Assembly: GCF_000341735.1 (NCBI RefSeq)
Contig: NZ_KB455575.1
Span: 1,368,331 to 1,432,330, forward strand
Reading direction: 5' to 3'
Source of the DNA: Methylotuvimicrobium buryatense 5G
GTDB taxonomy: Bacteria > Pseudomonadota > Gammaproteobacteria > Methylococcales > Methylomonadaceae
DNA length: 64,000 nucleotides
A model generated the notes under the pieces. It ran no database searches. It was not told the origin of the DNA and worked only from the letters and a program-made list of their open reading frames with translations. The position numbers and the translations under genes were made by a program. Shown piece after piece: positions 10,068 to 19,857 of this stretch. The stretch's first letter is position 1. Every line of letters begins with the position of its first letter.

Positions 10068-11051
10068 ATGGCATCAAAAGCGAGCGTTAATAGACTAGCG
10101 CAGCCTCTGGTTAGAGAACTCATCGAAAATGCGGCTAAATTACGAGTCGGCGTAGAAAAGTTGGCGAACGGCTGCACCATCATCGACGCCGGCATCGACA
10201 TGCCGGGCGGTTTGGAAGCAGGCCGAATCATTGCCGAAATTTGTTTGGGCGGCATGGGCTCGGTCTCTATCTCGCACAGTTGTTACACCGCGAATTGGCC
10301 ATTGACAGTCAATGTGCATACCGGTAACCCGGTCTTGGCCTGTCTCGGCAGCCAATACGCCGGCTGGAGTTTGTCGCATGAAAAATATTACGCGCTCGGC
10401 TCCGGTCCTGCACGGGCCATGGCGGTCAAAATCAAGGATGGCCAACAAGAGCCTGTCGAGGAGCTATACAAAGAATTGGCCTATCGCGACGATGCGGAAA
10501 ACACCGTATTGGTGATCGAAAACGATGCGATCCCGCCGCTCGAAATCGTCGAAAAAGTAGCAAACGCTTGTCAAGTAGACCCTTGCAACTTAACCATCAT
10601 CGTCACGCCGACCAGCAGCCTGGCAGGCGGCGTTCAGGTCGTCGCGCGGGTTTTGGAAGTTGCGATGCATAAGGCGCATGCCTTGCATTTTCCGCTGGAA
10701 AACATCGTCGACGGTAGCGGCAGCGCGCCAATCTGCCCGCCGCATCCGGATTTTATCAAGGCGATGGGGCGCACCAACGATGCGATATTGTTCGCGGGGC
10801 AAGTTCATATTTTCGTCAAAGGCAGCGACGAAGCAGCCGAGAAGCTCGCAAAAGAGTTGCCTAGCTCGACTTCGAAGGATTACGGCAAACCGTTCGCGCA
10901 AGTCTTCAAAGAATACAATTACGACTTTTTCAAGGTCGATGCAATGCTGTTCAGCCCGGCAAGTGTCATCGTGACCGCAGTCGAATCCGGCAAGAGTTTC
11001 CGCGCCGGCAAACTCGACAATGCGTTGCTCGATCAATCGTTCGGCGCTTAA
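10068..11051 (+). CDS. mch: Methenyl-H4MPT cyclohydrolase
   Basis: Hydrolyses methenyl-H4MPT to N5-formyl-H4MPT in the cytoplasm, the third step of the H4MPT formaldehyde-oxidation route. The 327-residue protein has full family length and the family's characteristic segments ([67 protein letters not shown]). It follows the ATP-grasp gene by 14 bp and is followed after 12 bp by a RimK-like ligase. Confidence 0.96.
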   Translation: MASKASVNRLAQPLVRELIENAAKLRVGVEKLANGCTIIDAGIDMPGGLEAGRIIAEICLGGMGSVSISHSCYTANWPLTVNVHTGNPVLACLGSQYAGWSLSHEKYYALGSGPARAMAVKIKDGQQEPVEELYKELAYRDDAENTVLVIENDAIPPLEIVEKVANACQVDPCNLTIIVTPTSSLAGGVQVVARVLEVAMHKAHALHFPLENIVDGSGSAPICPPHPDFIKAMGRTNDAILFAGQVHIFVKGSDEAAEKLAKELPSSTSKDYGKPFAQVFKEYNYDFFKVDAMLFSPASVIVTAVESGKSFRAGKLDNALLDQSFGA

Positions 11052-11063
11052 GAGTTTCGACAC

Positions 11064-11984
11064 ATGGGTAGAATTGCCGTTTTCACAGACGATCCGGGTT
11101 GGCACGGCAAAGCATTGCGTCTTGCATTCGCCGCTCGCGGCTATTCGGCGGACTATGTATCGTTAACTGAGTGCCGCTTGAATCTGGTTTCGGAAGGACT
11201 TCCTGTTTCGATTCCGGGTTTCGAGCATGCCCTGCCCGACGCCGTGTTTGTACGCGGCGTACCGGGCGGCTCCCTCGAGGAAGTCGTGTTTTATCTCGAC
11301 ATCCTCCATGCGCTGAAGATCATCGGCGTTCCGGTGTACAACGACGCCGGAGCAATCGAACGCAGCGTCGACAAGGCGATGACCAGCTTCCTGCTTCGGC
11401 AAAACGATTTGCCGACGCCTCCGACCTGGGTTTTACGCGATAGAAAAGAAGCATTAACCATCGCCGAATGCGAACTCGCGCAAGGCCGCATGATCATCAG
11501 CAAACCTTTATTCGGCTCGCAAGGCGAAGGCGTCCGACGCATCGAAAAAATGCTGGATTTGTTTTGGTTAACCGGCAGCCGCGGCATCTATTATTTGCAA
11601 CGCTTTGTCGATTGTTACGGCGAAGGCTATTCCGATACGCGAGTATTCGTTATCAACGGCCGCGCGGTCGCCGCGATGCGGAGGAAAGGTACATTTTGGT
11701 TGAATAATGTTGCCAAAGGCGCTAGTTGCGAACGGGTCCAATTGGAATCCGAATTATCGAAATTAGCTATCAAGACAGCGGAAGTCGTCAAAATGGACTA
11801 TGCCGGCGTCGATATCATTCGCGAAAAAAACGGCGATTACACCGTGATCGAGGTCAACAGTATTCCCGCATGGAAGGGCCTGCAAAGCGTTTGTGATATC
11901 AATATCGCCGAATTACTCGTCGCGGATTTACTGGACAGGCTTGTCGGCGATCATCGCCCCGAATTGCAAACGGTTGCCTCATGA
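11064..11984 (+). CDS. RimK-like ATP-grasp ligase
   Basis: 306 residues. The ATP-grasp fold is shown by RMIISKPLFGSQGEGVRRIE (nucleotide loop) and the C-terminal metal site DYTVIEVNSIPAWKGLQ. It resembles the RimK/MptN group, which attaches glutamate to an acceptor; MptN adds glutamate to methanopterin in archaea. Whether this protein glutamylates H4MPT, methylofuran or something else is not shown by sequence. Its stop overlaps the next start (ATGA), indicating translational coupling. Confidence 0.8.
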   Translation: MGRIAVFTDDPGWHGKALRLAFAARGYSADYVSLTECRLNLVSEGLPVSIPGFEHALPDAVFVRGVPGGSLEEVVFYLDILHALKIIGVPVYNDAGAIERSVDKAMTSFLLRQNDLPTPPTWVLRDRKEALTIAECELAQGRMIISKPLFGSQGEGVRRIEKMLDLFWLTGSRGIYYLQRFVDCYGEGYSDTRVFVINGRAVAAMRRKGTFWLNNVAKGASCERVQLESELSKLAIKTAEVVKMDYAGVDIIREKNGDYTVIEVNSIPAWKGLQSVCDINIAELLVADLLDRLVGDHRPELQTVAS

Positions 11985-12841
11985 TGACTATCGAAACGCT
12001 TGAAGATTTGTACCGACAAGCTTGCGAGATCGAATTACAGGCTTTTAAGCCGGGCAACGTCAGTGTTCATGCAGACGGGCACGACATGTCCGTCGATGAT
12101 TTCAGAATCAGCGCAAAGGTCAGCGCACCGCATATCGCAAATCCAAATTACTCGCTTGGCGAAAAAATTTATTATGCGATCAAGGCCACGCGCGATGCAG
12201 TCGGCTGTAATACCAATCTGGGCATTGTTTTATTATGCGCGCCACTTCTTCAAGCCGCATTATTACGAAAACCGAATTCGACGTTAAGACAAGCTTTACA
12301 CGACGTATTAAATAATACGTCAGTCGACGATGCCGACTGGGTCTTCAAAGCGATCGTTTTAGCCTCTCCGGGCGGTTTAGGCCACTCATCCGAACAAGAC
12401 GTTTCAGAGCGGCCGGCCGTCAATTTGACTGAAGCGATGCGAATCGCGGCCGACAAGGATCGCATCGCTTTACAGTACTGCTCGGATTATAAAGATATTT
12501 TTGATTTCGGAGTTTTAAGGTATAATGCTTGGCTAACTCGATGGGCTGAAGCTAATTGGGCGGCTGTAGCAGTCTATGTCGGGTTGCTGAGCCTTTATCC
12601 CGATAGTCATATCGAGCGGAAATACGGCAATCGCTTTACGCTTTCGGTGACATCCAAAATGGACATGGTTAACCAAGCCCTGCAAGATTCTGATAATCCG
12701 AAAGAAATCGAACCTTTACTGCGTAGGATTGACGCGGAATTTAAATCCGAAGGCATCAATCCGGGCACGACGGCCGATTTAACAGTAGCGACGATTTTAG
12801 CGGTATTTCTGGAGGATCATATTAGCAATTCGAATTGCTAA
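11981..12841 (+). CDS. CitG-family (triphosphoribosyl-dephospho-CoA synthase-like) protein
   Basis: 286 residues, starting at 11981 in a 4-bp overlap with the previous gene. It matches the CitG/MdcB fold (EIELQAFKPGNVSVHADGHDM near the N-terminus, TNLGIVLLCAPLLQAA, then SPGGLGHSSEQDV). No citrate lyase or malonate decarboxylase genes are nearby. In methylotrophs this family is linked to H4MPT C1 transfer, so a pentose-phosphate or nucleotide transfer step in cofactor assembly is more likely than CoA prosthetic-group synthesis. That role is inferred. Confidence 0.8.
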   Translation: MMTIETLEDLYRQACEIELQAFKPGNVSVHADGHDMSVDDFRISAKVSAPHIANPNYSLGEKIYYAIKATRDAVGCNTNLGIVLLCAPLLQAALLRKPNSTLRQALHDVLNNTSVDDADWVFKAIVLASPGGLGHSSEQDVSERPAVNLTEAMRIAADKDRIALQYCSDYKDIFDFGVLRYNAWLTRWAEANWAAVAVYVGLLSLYPDSHIERKYGNRFTLSVTSKMDMVNQALQDSDNPKEIEPLLRRIDAEFKSEGINPGTTADLTVATILAVFLEDHISNSNC

Positions 12842-12923
12842 TGGGTCTTCAAAACGGATTTACACTTAAAGTAAATAAATTAATTCTCACTGTTCATATT
12901 ATTCTTCAAAGGAGACAACTAGC

Positions 12924-13433
12924 ATGGCTAAAATCAACAACCTGCGCGTAGGCGAATCATTGGTAGGTGACGGCAACGAAGTTGCGCACATCGACTTGAT
13001 CATCGGCCCACGCGGCTCGGCTGCCGAAACCGCTTTCGCTAACTGCTTGACTAACAACAAAGACGGTTTCTCCAGCTTGTTGGCTGTTGTTGCACCTAAC
13101 CTGATGGTTAAACCTGCAACTGTTATGTTCAACAAAGTAACCATCAAAGGCTCGAAACAAGCCGTTCAAATGTTCGGCCCTGCGCAACGCGGCGTAGCCA
13201 TGGCTGTTGCGGATTCAGTTGAAAACGGCACCATTCCTGCCGATGAAGCTGACAACCTGTTCATTTCTGTTGGTGTTTTCATTCACTGGATGGCTGAAGA
13301 CGACGCAAAAATTCAACAATACAACTACGAAGCAACTAAAGAAGCTATCGAACGCGCTGTTGCCGGCTCTCCAACAGCTCAAGAAGTTGTTGCTGCTAAA
13401 GCCACTGCAACACACCCATTCGCTGCCAACTAA
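12924..13433 (+). CDS. fae: Formaldehyde-activating enzyme
   Basis: Condenses formaldehyde with H4MPT to methylene-H4MPT. The 169-residue protein is full length with the conserved start [20 protein letters not shown] and the expected catalytic histidine at position 22. It has a strong ribosome binding site (CAAAGGAGAC) and its own terminator. The codons look more biased (many AAC, GTT, GCT) than in neighbouring genes, as expected for a highly expressed protein. It closes the H4MPT cluster. Confidence 0.97.
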   Translation: MAKINNLRVGESLVGDGNEVAHIDLIIGPRGSAAETAFANCLTNNKDGFSSLLAVVAPNLMVKPATVMFNKVTIKGSKQAVQMFGPAQRGVAMAVADSVENGTIPADEADNLFISVGVFIHWMAEDDAKIQQYNYEATKEAIERAVAGSPTAQEVVAAKATATHPFAAN

Positions 13434-13456
13434 AATTTAGCTCGGCATAGAATGAC

Positions 13457-13487
13457 CAAAAACCCCGGCTAGCCCGGGGTTTTTTTT
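13457..13487 (+). terminator. Rho-independent terminator after fae
   Basis: AACCCCGG and CCGGGGTT pair across CTAGC, followed by a run of eight or more T. It is 24 bp after the fae stop codon and well placed to end an abundant transcript. Confidence 0.92.
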
Positions 13488-13557
13488 GCCTAAAAGAAAT
13501 TGGATAGCGGTGAGTAGTAAGCGGCCGAATCCGGGCTTTTATCCTAGAATGGGCAGA

Positions 13558-13643
13558 TATATATCTTTCGCACGTCAAATTTCGGCAGTGCCTGAAGAGT
13601 GCCGCCGCGCTGCCGACATCTTAGCCGAACACGTACCCTACCT
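13558..13643. repeat. Chimeric half-element (family 1 joined to family 4)
   Basis: The left 40 bp match the family-1 end (CTTTCGCACGTCAAATTTCG, then GCAGTGCC). From about 13600 the sequence changes to the family-4 end (CTGCCGACATCTTAG, then the ACC..ACCCTACC tail). It is too short to be a full copy of either and looks like a recombination product. Confidence 0.6.
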
Positions 13644-13677
13644 TCAATGCAGCTTAACTATTTTCAGTAAAATACGT

Positions 13678-13839
13678 TATACCCATCGCACTTCAAATTT
13701 CGGCATTGATGCGTGGAGGTGCCGGGGTGTTCGGCAAAGGCTTTGACAGCAGGGATGCTGTCACAGAGCCTACATGGACGTATTCACGGCGTCCTTTGAC
13801 GGACACTCCGGCGCCGAAATTTGACCAGCAAAGGGTATA
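13678..13839. repeat. Family-1 TA-MITE, copy B
   Basis: 162 bp, nearly identical to copy A (786-947), including the same central hairpin ACAGCAGGGATGCTGT. It lies 74 bp upstream of the penicillin-acylase gene and could influence its promoter. Confidence 0.85.
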
Positions 13840-13913
13840 TAACAATAGGAGCCGTGCTTCAGCTGGCTCGTTCTCAATGGAACATAAGCCCAATACAAAA
13901 GAACTAACAGAAT

Positions 13914-16316
13914 ATGAAAAAGATAAGAAGCATCGCGCTTTATTTCACAGCGTTTGCGTCACTGACGTTTTTGATAGGACTGGGCGGCACTTATTGGTTA
14001 CTGCAAGAATCGATGCCGAAACTGGACGGCGAAATCGAATTAACCGGTCTTGTCGAACCCGTTACAGTCGACTCCGATGAATTCGGAATACCCGCCGTAC
14101 ACGCCGAAAATCGCCTCGACGCGATTCGAGCACTCGGCTATCTAAGCGCGCGCGACCGCTTATTTCAAATGGACTTGATGAGACGAAAAACCGCAGGACG
14201 TCTAGCAGAAATATTCGGCGAAATGGCCGTCAGTAGCGACACCAGAGCCCGAACGCTCGGTTTCAATCAAGTTGCCGAAAAAACGGTAACACAACTGCCG
14301 CGACGCCATAAGCACTTCCTCGATGCCTATGCCGAAGGCGTCAACAGCTATATCGAGCAAACTAATGCCTTAACCTTTGAGTTTAGCGTATTGAATTATC
14401 GCCCCTCCCCTTGGCAAGCCGAAGACAGCATTCTGGTCATGCTCGGCATGTTCGATACGCTCACGGGTTGGACCGAAAGAGAGGAACGCATGTTGTCCGT
14501 GATGGAAAAAACCTTGCCTCCCGATCTGATTGCATTTTTGACACCGGACACCGACCGATTTACCGAGCAATTACAAGATTATCGCGAATCATCGCGACCG
14601 GCTCGGCCTATCCCTTTAGCCTCGATGACGGCGGCCCTTGATCAATACTCCTCGGATGCCCTGAGAGTAGCCGACGCCGTGCAATTACACGACACTCTGC
14701 CGGGATCCAATGCGTGGGCCGTCAGCGGCAAGAAAACCCAGGACGGACGCGCGATACTTGCCAACGATATGCACTTAGGCATTACCGTGCCCAATTTATG
14801 GTATCGAATCGAAGTTCATTATACCGAAACTCATGCAAGCGGCGTGATGCTACCCGGCGTACCGATAATAATTGCCGGCAGCAACAAGCATTTAGCTTGG
14901 GGTGCAACCAATCTTTCCGGTGATTTTCTGGATCTGGTCAGCCTTGAAATCAATCCTGACAACTCAAATGAATATCGTGTTGACGGAGGCTGGCAACGGT
15001 TTGAGCAACGGCGTGAAATCATCGCCGTGAAAGGAGGGGATTCTCGAGAAATAACAGTCAAACAAACGGAGTGGGGCCCGGTTGCCTCCGAACCTCTGAT
15101 GGATAACTTAGTGGCCGTCCGCTGGACCGCATTGGACCCTAACGCCATCAATATCGAATTGATCGACTTGGAGCAAAATCGAACGTTGGAACAAGCCATT
15201 CCGACGATCAACCAAAGCGGCGGGCCGCAATTGAATTTTTTACTGGCCGATAAGACAGGCCGAATCGCCTGGACGCTGATGGGACGCATACCTAAGCGGT
15301 ACGGCAACGACGGCTCGGTAAGCCGATCTTGGGCTGACGGTTCCGCGGGCTGGAACGGTTATTTGGCTCCTGAGACATTGCCCCACATAATCGATCCGCC
15401 GGAAGGTATTTTAGTTTCGGCCAATGATCGTCGCTTCGACAAAAACTACCCCTATATCATCGGACGACAGTTTGCCAACGGCTATCGAGCTTACCGAATT
15501 ACTGAGCGGCTTGGACAAATTGAGATACTGAACGAACAAACGATGTTCGCATTACAACTCGATAGCAAGAGCGAGTTTTATCAGTTTTACCAGCAATTGG
15601 CGTTATCGGTTCTGACGCCGAAAAATTTCGAGCAAGAACCGGAGTTAACCGAATTGCGAGGCTACATTCAATCCTGGAACGGTAATGCGGATCGAGACAG
15701 TTTGGGGTTTGCGTTATTGGTGGAATTTCGCAAGCAATTGGCAAAATCGGTATTCGAGCCTTTTTTATCGGCATGCCGCAAATCGGATAGGAATTTCAAC
15801 TATTCCTGGACATACATCGACACGCCATTACAACGGCTTTTGACTGAAAAACCGGCCGAACTATTACCTGACCCGGCGCGCTTTCAAAATTGGGATGCGT
15901 TCATTCTAAACCAATTAAAAAAAAGCCTCAGTCGACTCAAAAACCTACGCCCCGAAGCGAGCTTTCCGGAGCTGACTTGGGGAAAAATCAACCAAGCGCA
16001 ATTTCGTCATCCATTCTCAAGGGTTTTGCCATGGGCCGGACGTTTCCTTGATATGCCGGAGGACCCATTATCGGGCTGTTCTTATTGCATTCGAGTGGCC
16101 GGACCCGATTTCGGCGCCAGCGAACGACTTGTGGTTTCTCCGCGTCATATCGATGCAGGAATACTGCACATGCCAGGCGGCCAATCGAATCATCCTTTAT
16201 CGCCTCATTACCGCGACCAACAAGCATACTGGGTGGAAGGTTTACCGATACCGCTCCAGGTAAGACAACCCGAGCATCGATTGGTTTTGCAGCCGCGGAG
16301 GGATAGTGAACAGTAA
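13914..16316 (+). CDS. Penicillin acylase family (S45) hydrolase
   Basis: 800-residue precursor of an N-terminal nucleophile amidohydrolase. An uncleaved or cleavable N-terminal hydrophobic segment (residues about 5-30) directs it to the periplasm or membrane. The autocatalytic junction is visible at LPGSNAW, with Ser265 becoming the N-terminal nucleophile of the beta chain, after an alpha chain containing VTVDSDEFGIPAVHAENRLD. Relatives cleave acyl-homoserine lactones or other amides, and the true substrate cannot be read here. There is no conserved neighbour; the ribosome binding site is weak. Confidence 0.88.
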   Translation: MKKIRSIALYFTAFASLTFLIGLGGTYWLLQESMPKLDGEIELTGLVEPVTVDSDEFGIPAVHAENRLDAIRALGYLSARDRLFQMDLMRRKTAGRLAEIFGEMAVSSDTRARTLGFNQVAEKTVTQLPRRHKHFLDAYAEGVNSYIEQTNALTFEFSVLNYRPSPWQAEDSILVMLGMFDTLTGWTEREERMLSVMEKTLPPDLIAFLTPDTDRFTEQLQDYRESSRPARPIPLASMTAALDQYSSDALRVADAVQLHDTLPGSNAWAVSGKKTQDGRAILANDMHLGITVPNLWYRIEVHYTETHASGVMLPGVPIIIAGSNKHLAWGATNLSGDFLDLVSLEINPDNSNEYRVDGGWQRFEQRREIIAVKGGDSREITVKQTEWGPVASEPLMDNLVAVRWTALDPNAINIELIDLEQNRTLEQAIPTINQSGGPQLNFLLADKTGRIAWTLMGRIPKRYGNDGSVSRSWADGSAGWNGYLAPETLPHIIDPPEGILVSANDRRFDKNYPYIIGRQFANGYRAYRITERLGQIEILNEQTMFALQLDSKSEFYQFYQQLALSVLTPKNFEQEPELTELRGYIQSWNGNADRDSLGFALLVEFRKQLAKSVFEPFLSACRKSDRNFNYSWTYIDTPLQRLLTEKPAELLPDPARFQNWDAFILNQLKKSLSRLKNLRPEASFPELTWGKINQAQFRHPFSRVLPWAGRFLDMPEDPLSGCSYCIRVAGPDFGASERLVVSPRHIDAGILHMPGGQSNHPLSPHYRDQQAYWVEGLPIPLQVRQPEHRLVLQPRRDSEQ

Positions 16317-16369
16317 ATAGTTAGCGGTAAGCAGTTAGCCGTAAATAGCGAATGAAGCGATATACCCCT

Positions 16370-16543
16370 ATAAGCGCCAACTTAAGAAAATAACGCGTCA
16401 TTCCGCCAGGGATTGGCGGAATCCAGTGCCATGGATGGCAATACATAGCCTCCCCCCATGTAACTTGAATATCGGCAATCCATGCCGATATGACGAATAA
16501 TGCAGTAAATACACTATAGAGTGGGTGCTAAGTTAGCGCCTAT
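16370..16543. repeat. Family-2 MITE-like repeat, copy 2
   Basis: About 174 bp with the same CGCCAACTTA ends and ATTCCGCC..GGCGGAATCCAG interior as 207-367, including the shared right-half text AATCCATGCCGATATGACGA. Confidence 0.78.
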
Positions 16544-16601
16544 GCGATATACCACTGTGTCGAACAAATTGACAGAATCTTCTACAGAATTAACAAACAA
16601 T

Positions 16602-17309
16602 TTATTCGAATTCATTGTTAGCGATTTGTTTAATGTCGTTCTCCGACAATGCGCCGGAATGTAAGGCGCTGGCTATCAAGACATCGTTCACGCCGATTTT
16701 TTGTAGCTCGACTAGGTCTTGTTTGTGCCGAATACCGCCGGCGGCGATGATCCGTTTTTCAGGAAACTCTCGACAATAATAGTCCAGCTTCGCGAAATCC
16801 GGACCGAGCTCGCTACCGACTTGCGCTAGCGTCATGATAATAATTGCGTTCGGCCATAACTTAGGATTGTCAAAAATCAACGACGAGCCGAGCCGGCCGT
16901 TTGCCGAATAATCGAGCGATAGCACAAAATCATCCGGTAATCGTTCGATATGCTCGACATCGTCATCGATCAACGACTCGGAGCCGATAACCGGCAAATA
17001 ATTTGCACAACCTTGGTAATGCCGCTGGACCCCATGATTTCCCGAGTCGACCCAAAACCGTCTATCCGGATAGCGGCTGAATACATCGAGTAAAAGGCTT
17101 TGATGAACCGACTCGCAAGCGGTAATGGCATTCAGATCGGCGATATAAAACACTTTAAAATCGTATAGCGACAAAAAAGCCTCGATTACGCGATCGATGC
17201 TCGGCTCTTTGCATAATGAAGAACAAACCGGCGCGTATTCGGCCCGATTACCTCTGACGGCATGAACGACATGATGGTCTTTGAGATCGATGACCGGAAT
17301 AATTTGCAT
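16602..17309 (-). CDS. HisA/HisF-related protein of methylotrophs and methanogens
   Basis: 235 residues, a predicted (beta/alpha)8 barrel. The N-terminus (MQIIPVIDLKDHHVVHAVRG) and the C-terminal IAAGGIRHKQDL resemble HisA, but no other histidine genes are nearby. The hisA/hisF-related family is confined largely to organisms with H4MPT, and here it lies beside MfnD- and MfnF-like genes, so a cofactor-biosynthesis role is likely; the reaction is unknown. Its start codon is immediately downstream of a mobile repeat whose end supplies the AAAGGGAG ribosome binding site. Confidence 0.82.
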   Translation of the reverse strand: MQIIPVIDLKDHHVVHAVRGNRAEYAPVCSSLCKEPSIDRVIEAFLSLYDFKVFYIADLNAITACESVHQSLLLDVFSRYPDRRFWVDSGNHGVQRHYQGCANYLPVIGSESLIDDDVEHIERLPDDFVLSLDYSANGRLGSSLIFDNPKLWPNAIIIMTLAQVGSELGPDFAKLDYYCREFPEKRIIAAGGIRHKQDLVELQKIGVNDVLIASALHSGALSENDIKQIANNEFE

Positions 17310-17311
17310 AT

Positions 17312-17487
17312 TACTCCCTTTATACTCAAAAAATGGTTAGCTTTATGAAGGTATGGGATGTGACCAGCGAGGATGTCGGCAGCTGGGAGAGCTGCCGTCA
17401 AGCCCCCATGGATGGGTTTACGGCGGTCCTCGATAGACATATCCCATACCTTTTATTCTTAGGCGGTTTTTCAATCAAAAGGGAGTA
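17312..17487. repeat. Family-4 MITE-like repeat, copy J1
   Basis: 176 bp from TACTCCC to GGGAGTA. The inner arms are AAGGTATGGGATGTG at the left and CATATCCCATACCTT at the right, with text ACCCATCCATGGGGGC (reverse strand) in between. The right ~95 bp are almost the exact reverse complement of the left part of copy J2 (19615 onward), so the two copies bracket the mfnD-like/mfnF-like pair in inverted orientation. Confidence 0.8.
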
Positions 17488-17539
17488 CGAAACCAACCCT
17501 CTGAATTTTTAAGAAATGATATGTATTATACTGTGCGCA

Positions 17540-18550
17540 ATGAAAATACTCGTTTTTGAATATGTCACCGGCGGCGGCTTTAACCGTGAACGCATTCCCG
17601 ATACACTCGCCACGGAAGGCCTGTTGATGCTGAAGGCTTTATTACAGGATTTATCGGAAATAGCCGATATCAAGTTGATAGTGATGCTCGATACTCGATT
17701 TGCCGACTCAATATCGGAATATGCCGGAACTATCGAAATTGTGCCGATTGATGCGCACCAATCGGTACTCGAAACATTTCAAAAACAAGTCGTGCGTTGC
17801 GATGCGGTTTGGTCGGTCGCTCCCGAAATAAACAATATTTTGTTCGATTTAACGCGCATGATCGAACGCCTTGGGAAAAGACTGCTGTCATCTTCGTCCG
17901 AAGCCGTCGCAATCACCTCGAATAAGCTCGAAACATTTCGTTATCTGACACAACACCGGATCGAAACCGTGCCATCGGAACCATTCATTCCGCATCGCTT
18001 CCAACCGATCGGTAGACAAGTGATCAAACCGGTAGACGGCATGGGTTGCGAACGAACATTCCGAGTCGATAACGCCGAGGATTGGGCGCTCGTCAGACCG
18101 CAACTCGGTGAAGAACCTTATATTGTTCAGCCTTACATCGACGGGACGCCGGCTAGTTTGAGTTGTTTATTCAACCATGGCAAGGGGTGGCTCTTGTGCC
18201 ATAATGTGCAACGAATCGAAATCAAGGACTGCCGATTTAAGTTGAACGCTTGCCGAGTCAACGAACCCGGCGTGAATGCTAATTATAAAGCCCTGGTCGA
18301 CCGTGTCGCCCATGCATTACCAGGCTTATCCGGTTATGCCGGAATCGATATCATCGAAACACCTGAATACATTACAGTATTAGAAATCAATCCGCGTTTG
18401 ACAACGTCTTACGCGGGAATACGAGAGGCCTTGGGGATTAATGTCGCGGCAGAGGTTTTGCGAATGCCGCAAAACCGACCAAGCGTGAATCCCATTATCA
18501 ATCGAAGCATCAATCTACTCATCGACGGAGACGAAACCTATGCAAACTAA
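17540..18550 (+). CDS. ATP-grasp ligase, MfnD-like (tyramine/tyrosine-glutamate ligase)
   Basis: 336 residues from the ATG at 17540 (MKILVFEYVTGGGFNRERIP); an earlier in-frame ATG at 17516 adds eight residues without family support. The ATP-grasp metal site VLEINPRLTTSYAGIREALG is clear. In methanogens the related MfnD adds the first glutamate to tyramine for methanofuran; methylotroph methylofuran uses a tyrosine-type core, so the acceptor may differ. It overlaps the next gene by 11 bp. Confidence 0.8.
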   Translation: MKILVFEYVTGGGFNRERIPDTLATEGLLMLKALLQDLSEIADIKLIVMLDTRFADSISEYAGTIEIVPIDAHQSVLETFQKQVVRCDAVWSVAPEINNILFDLTRMIERLGKRLLSSSSEAVAITSNKLETFRYLTQHRIETVPSEPFIPHRFQPIGRQVIKPVDGMGCERTFRVDNAEDWALVRPQLGEEPYIVQPYIDGTPASLSCLFNHGKGWLLCHNVQRIEIKDCRFKLNACRVNEPGVNANYKALVDRVAHALPGLSGYAGIDIIETPEYITVLEINPRLTTSYAGIREALGINVAAEVLRMPQNRPSVNPIINRSINLLIDGDETYAN

Positions 18551-19589
18551 CATTATCGGCTGGGATATCGGCGGCGCCCATTTAAAAGCGGCGCTGATTA
18601 ACGAATTGGGCGAAGCTCTGGCAATCGTTCAACGACCCTGCGCGTTATGGCAAGGCATCGAACAATTGCAACAAGCCGTACAAGCCGTTACCGCCGAACT
18701 GCCGGAAGCCCGATACCGGCATGCGATTACGATGACGGGGGAATTAGTCGATCATTTCGAGAGCCGAGAGCAAGGCGTTCAACGTATCGTCGAAGCCATG
18801 TCGGTTTACTTTCCAGGCGATCCACTGTGGATTTATGCCGGCTTGTCCGGATTCATTCGAGCCGGTTCGGTGCTGCCTGAGCATAGCGAAAGCATCGCGT
18901 CGGCGAACTGGTTGGCGAGCGCATCTTTTGCCGCACGCAACATAGACAGCGGATTATTTATCGACATCGGCAGCACCACAACCGATATCATTGCGATGGC
19001 AAACGGAAAAATTAATGCCAAAGGTTTTACCGATTATAAGCGGCTCATTTCCGAAGAGTTAGTTTATACCGGCGTCGTGCGCACCCCGGTAATGGCCATC
19101 GCGCAAACAGCCATATTCAAAGGCGTCAAAATCGGCTTGATGGCCGAGTATTTCGCGACGATGGCCGATGTATACCGCATAACCGGCGAACTGGACGAAG
19201 CCCATGATCAAAACGATACCGCCGATGGCGGCGAAAAAACCGTTACGGCCAGCGCCAGGCGTTTATCGCGTATGATCGGTCATGAAGTCGAACACGAGTT
19301 GCCGGAATGCTGGCGCCATTTCGCGCTTTATCTTCGCAACCAACAATTGCACAAAATACAAATGGGCTGCGAAAGGCAAATATCCAGAATTCGTTTACCT
19401 TCAGATCAGCCTTTTGTCGGCGCCGGTGTTGGCCGCTTTTTGGTCAAACAATTAGCCGCCAACTTAGGTCACCCTTATCTGGATTTCAACGATTTATTCG
19501 AACAGTCTTTAGTCTCCTCGCCAATGTCCGCTGCCGATTGCGCACCGGCCATCGCAGTAGCCTATTTAGCGTTGGCGCAATTCAAATAA
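18540..19589 (+). CDS. H4MPT-linked C1-pathway protein, MfnF-like (hydantoinase A fold)
   Basis: 349 residues. The ASKHA/hydantoinase phosphate loops are visible as GWDIGGAHLKAALI at the N-terminus and FIDIGSTTTDIIAM near residue 140, with GAGVGRFLVKQLA near 300. The family is found only in organisms with the H4MPT/methanofuran route. The archaeal member MfnF joins the furan and phenoxyethylamine halves of methanofuran, so the same coupling step in methylofuran is the best inference. The 11-bp overlap with the MfnD-like gene implies coupled translation. Confidence 0.83.
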   Translation: MQTNIIGWDIGGAHLKAALINELGEALAIVQRPCALWQGIEQLQQAVQAVTAELPEARYRHAITMTGELVDHFESREQGVQRIVEAMSVYFPGDPLWIYAGLSGFIRAGSVLPEHSESIASANWLASASFAARNIDSGLFIDIGSTTTDIIAMANGKINAKGFTDYKRLISEELVYTGVVRTPVMAIAQTAIFKGVKIGLMAEYFATMADVYRITGELDEAHDQNDTADGGEKTVTASARRLSRMIGHEVEHELPECWRHFALYLRNQQLHKIQMGCERQISRIRLPSDQPFVGAGVGRFLVKQLAANLGHPYLDFNDLFEQSLVSSPMSAADCAPAIAVAYLALAQFK

Positions 19590-19614
19590 GGGAAACAAGG
19601 GGCAATTCCCAATT

Positions 19615-19800
19615 TACTCCCTTTTGATCGAAAAACCGTCTAAAAATAAAAGGTATGGGGTGTGTCTATCGAGGACCGCCGTGAACCCATCCATGGGGGC
19701 TTGACGGCAGCAATCGAACGCCAAGGATGGCGTGAATGCAGATTTTGCATGGAGCAAAAATCTGCCCTGCTGCCGACATCCTTGTCGAATACGTCAGCAT
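19615..19800. repeat. Family-4 MITE-like repeat, copy J2
   Basis: Begins TACTCCCTTTTGATCG and continues with AAAGGTATGGGGTGTG and ACCCATCCATGGGGGC, mirroring J1. An extra middle part (AATGCAGATTTTGC, GCAAAAATCTGCC) is shared with the copies at 43.7, 61.2 and 61.9 kb. The right end is less clear, fading around 19790-19810. Confidence 0.72.
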
Positions 19801-19857
19801 CCTCCGTGATATTCCTAGAGAATGTTGAGTTTCGGGCGCCGAAGAGGCGCCCGGTAT

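Noticed and set aside
11981..12841. Citrate lyase prosthetic-group synthesis by the CitG-like protein
   Set aside because: No citrate lyase or malonate decarboxylase genes occur; all neighbours are H4MPT genes.
13914..16316. Beta-lactam resistance by penicillin acylase
   Set aside because: Family membership alone does not support this; related enzymes act on many amides and no resistance context is present.
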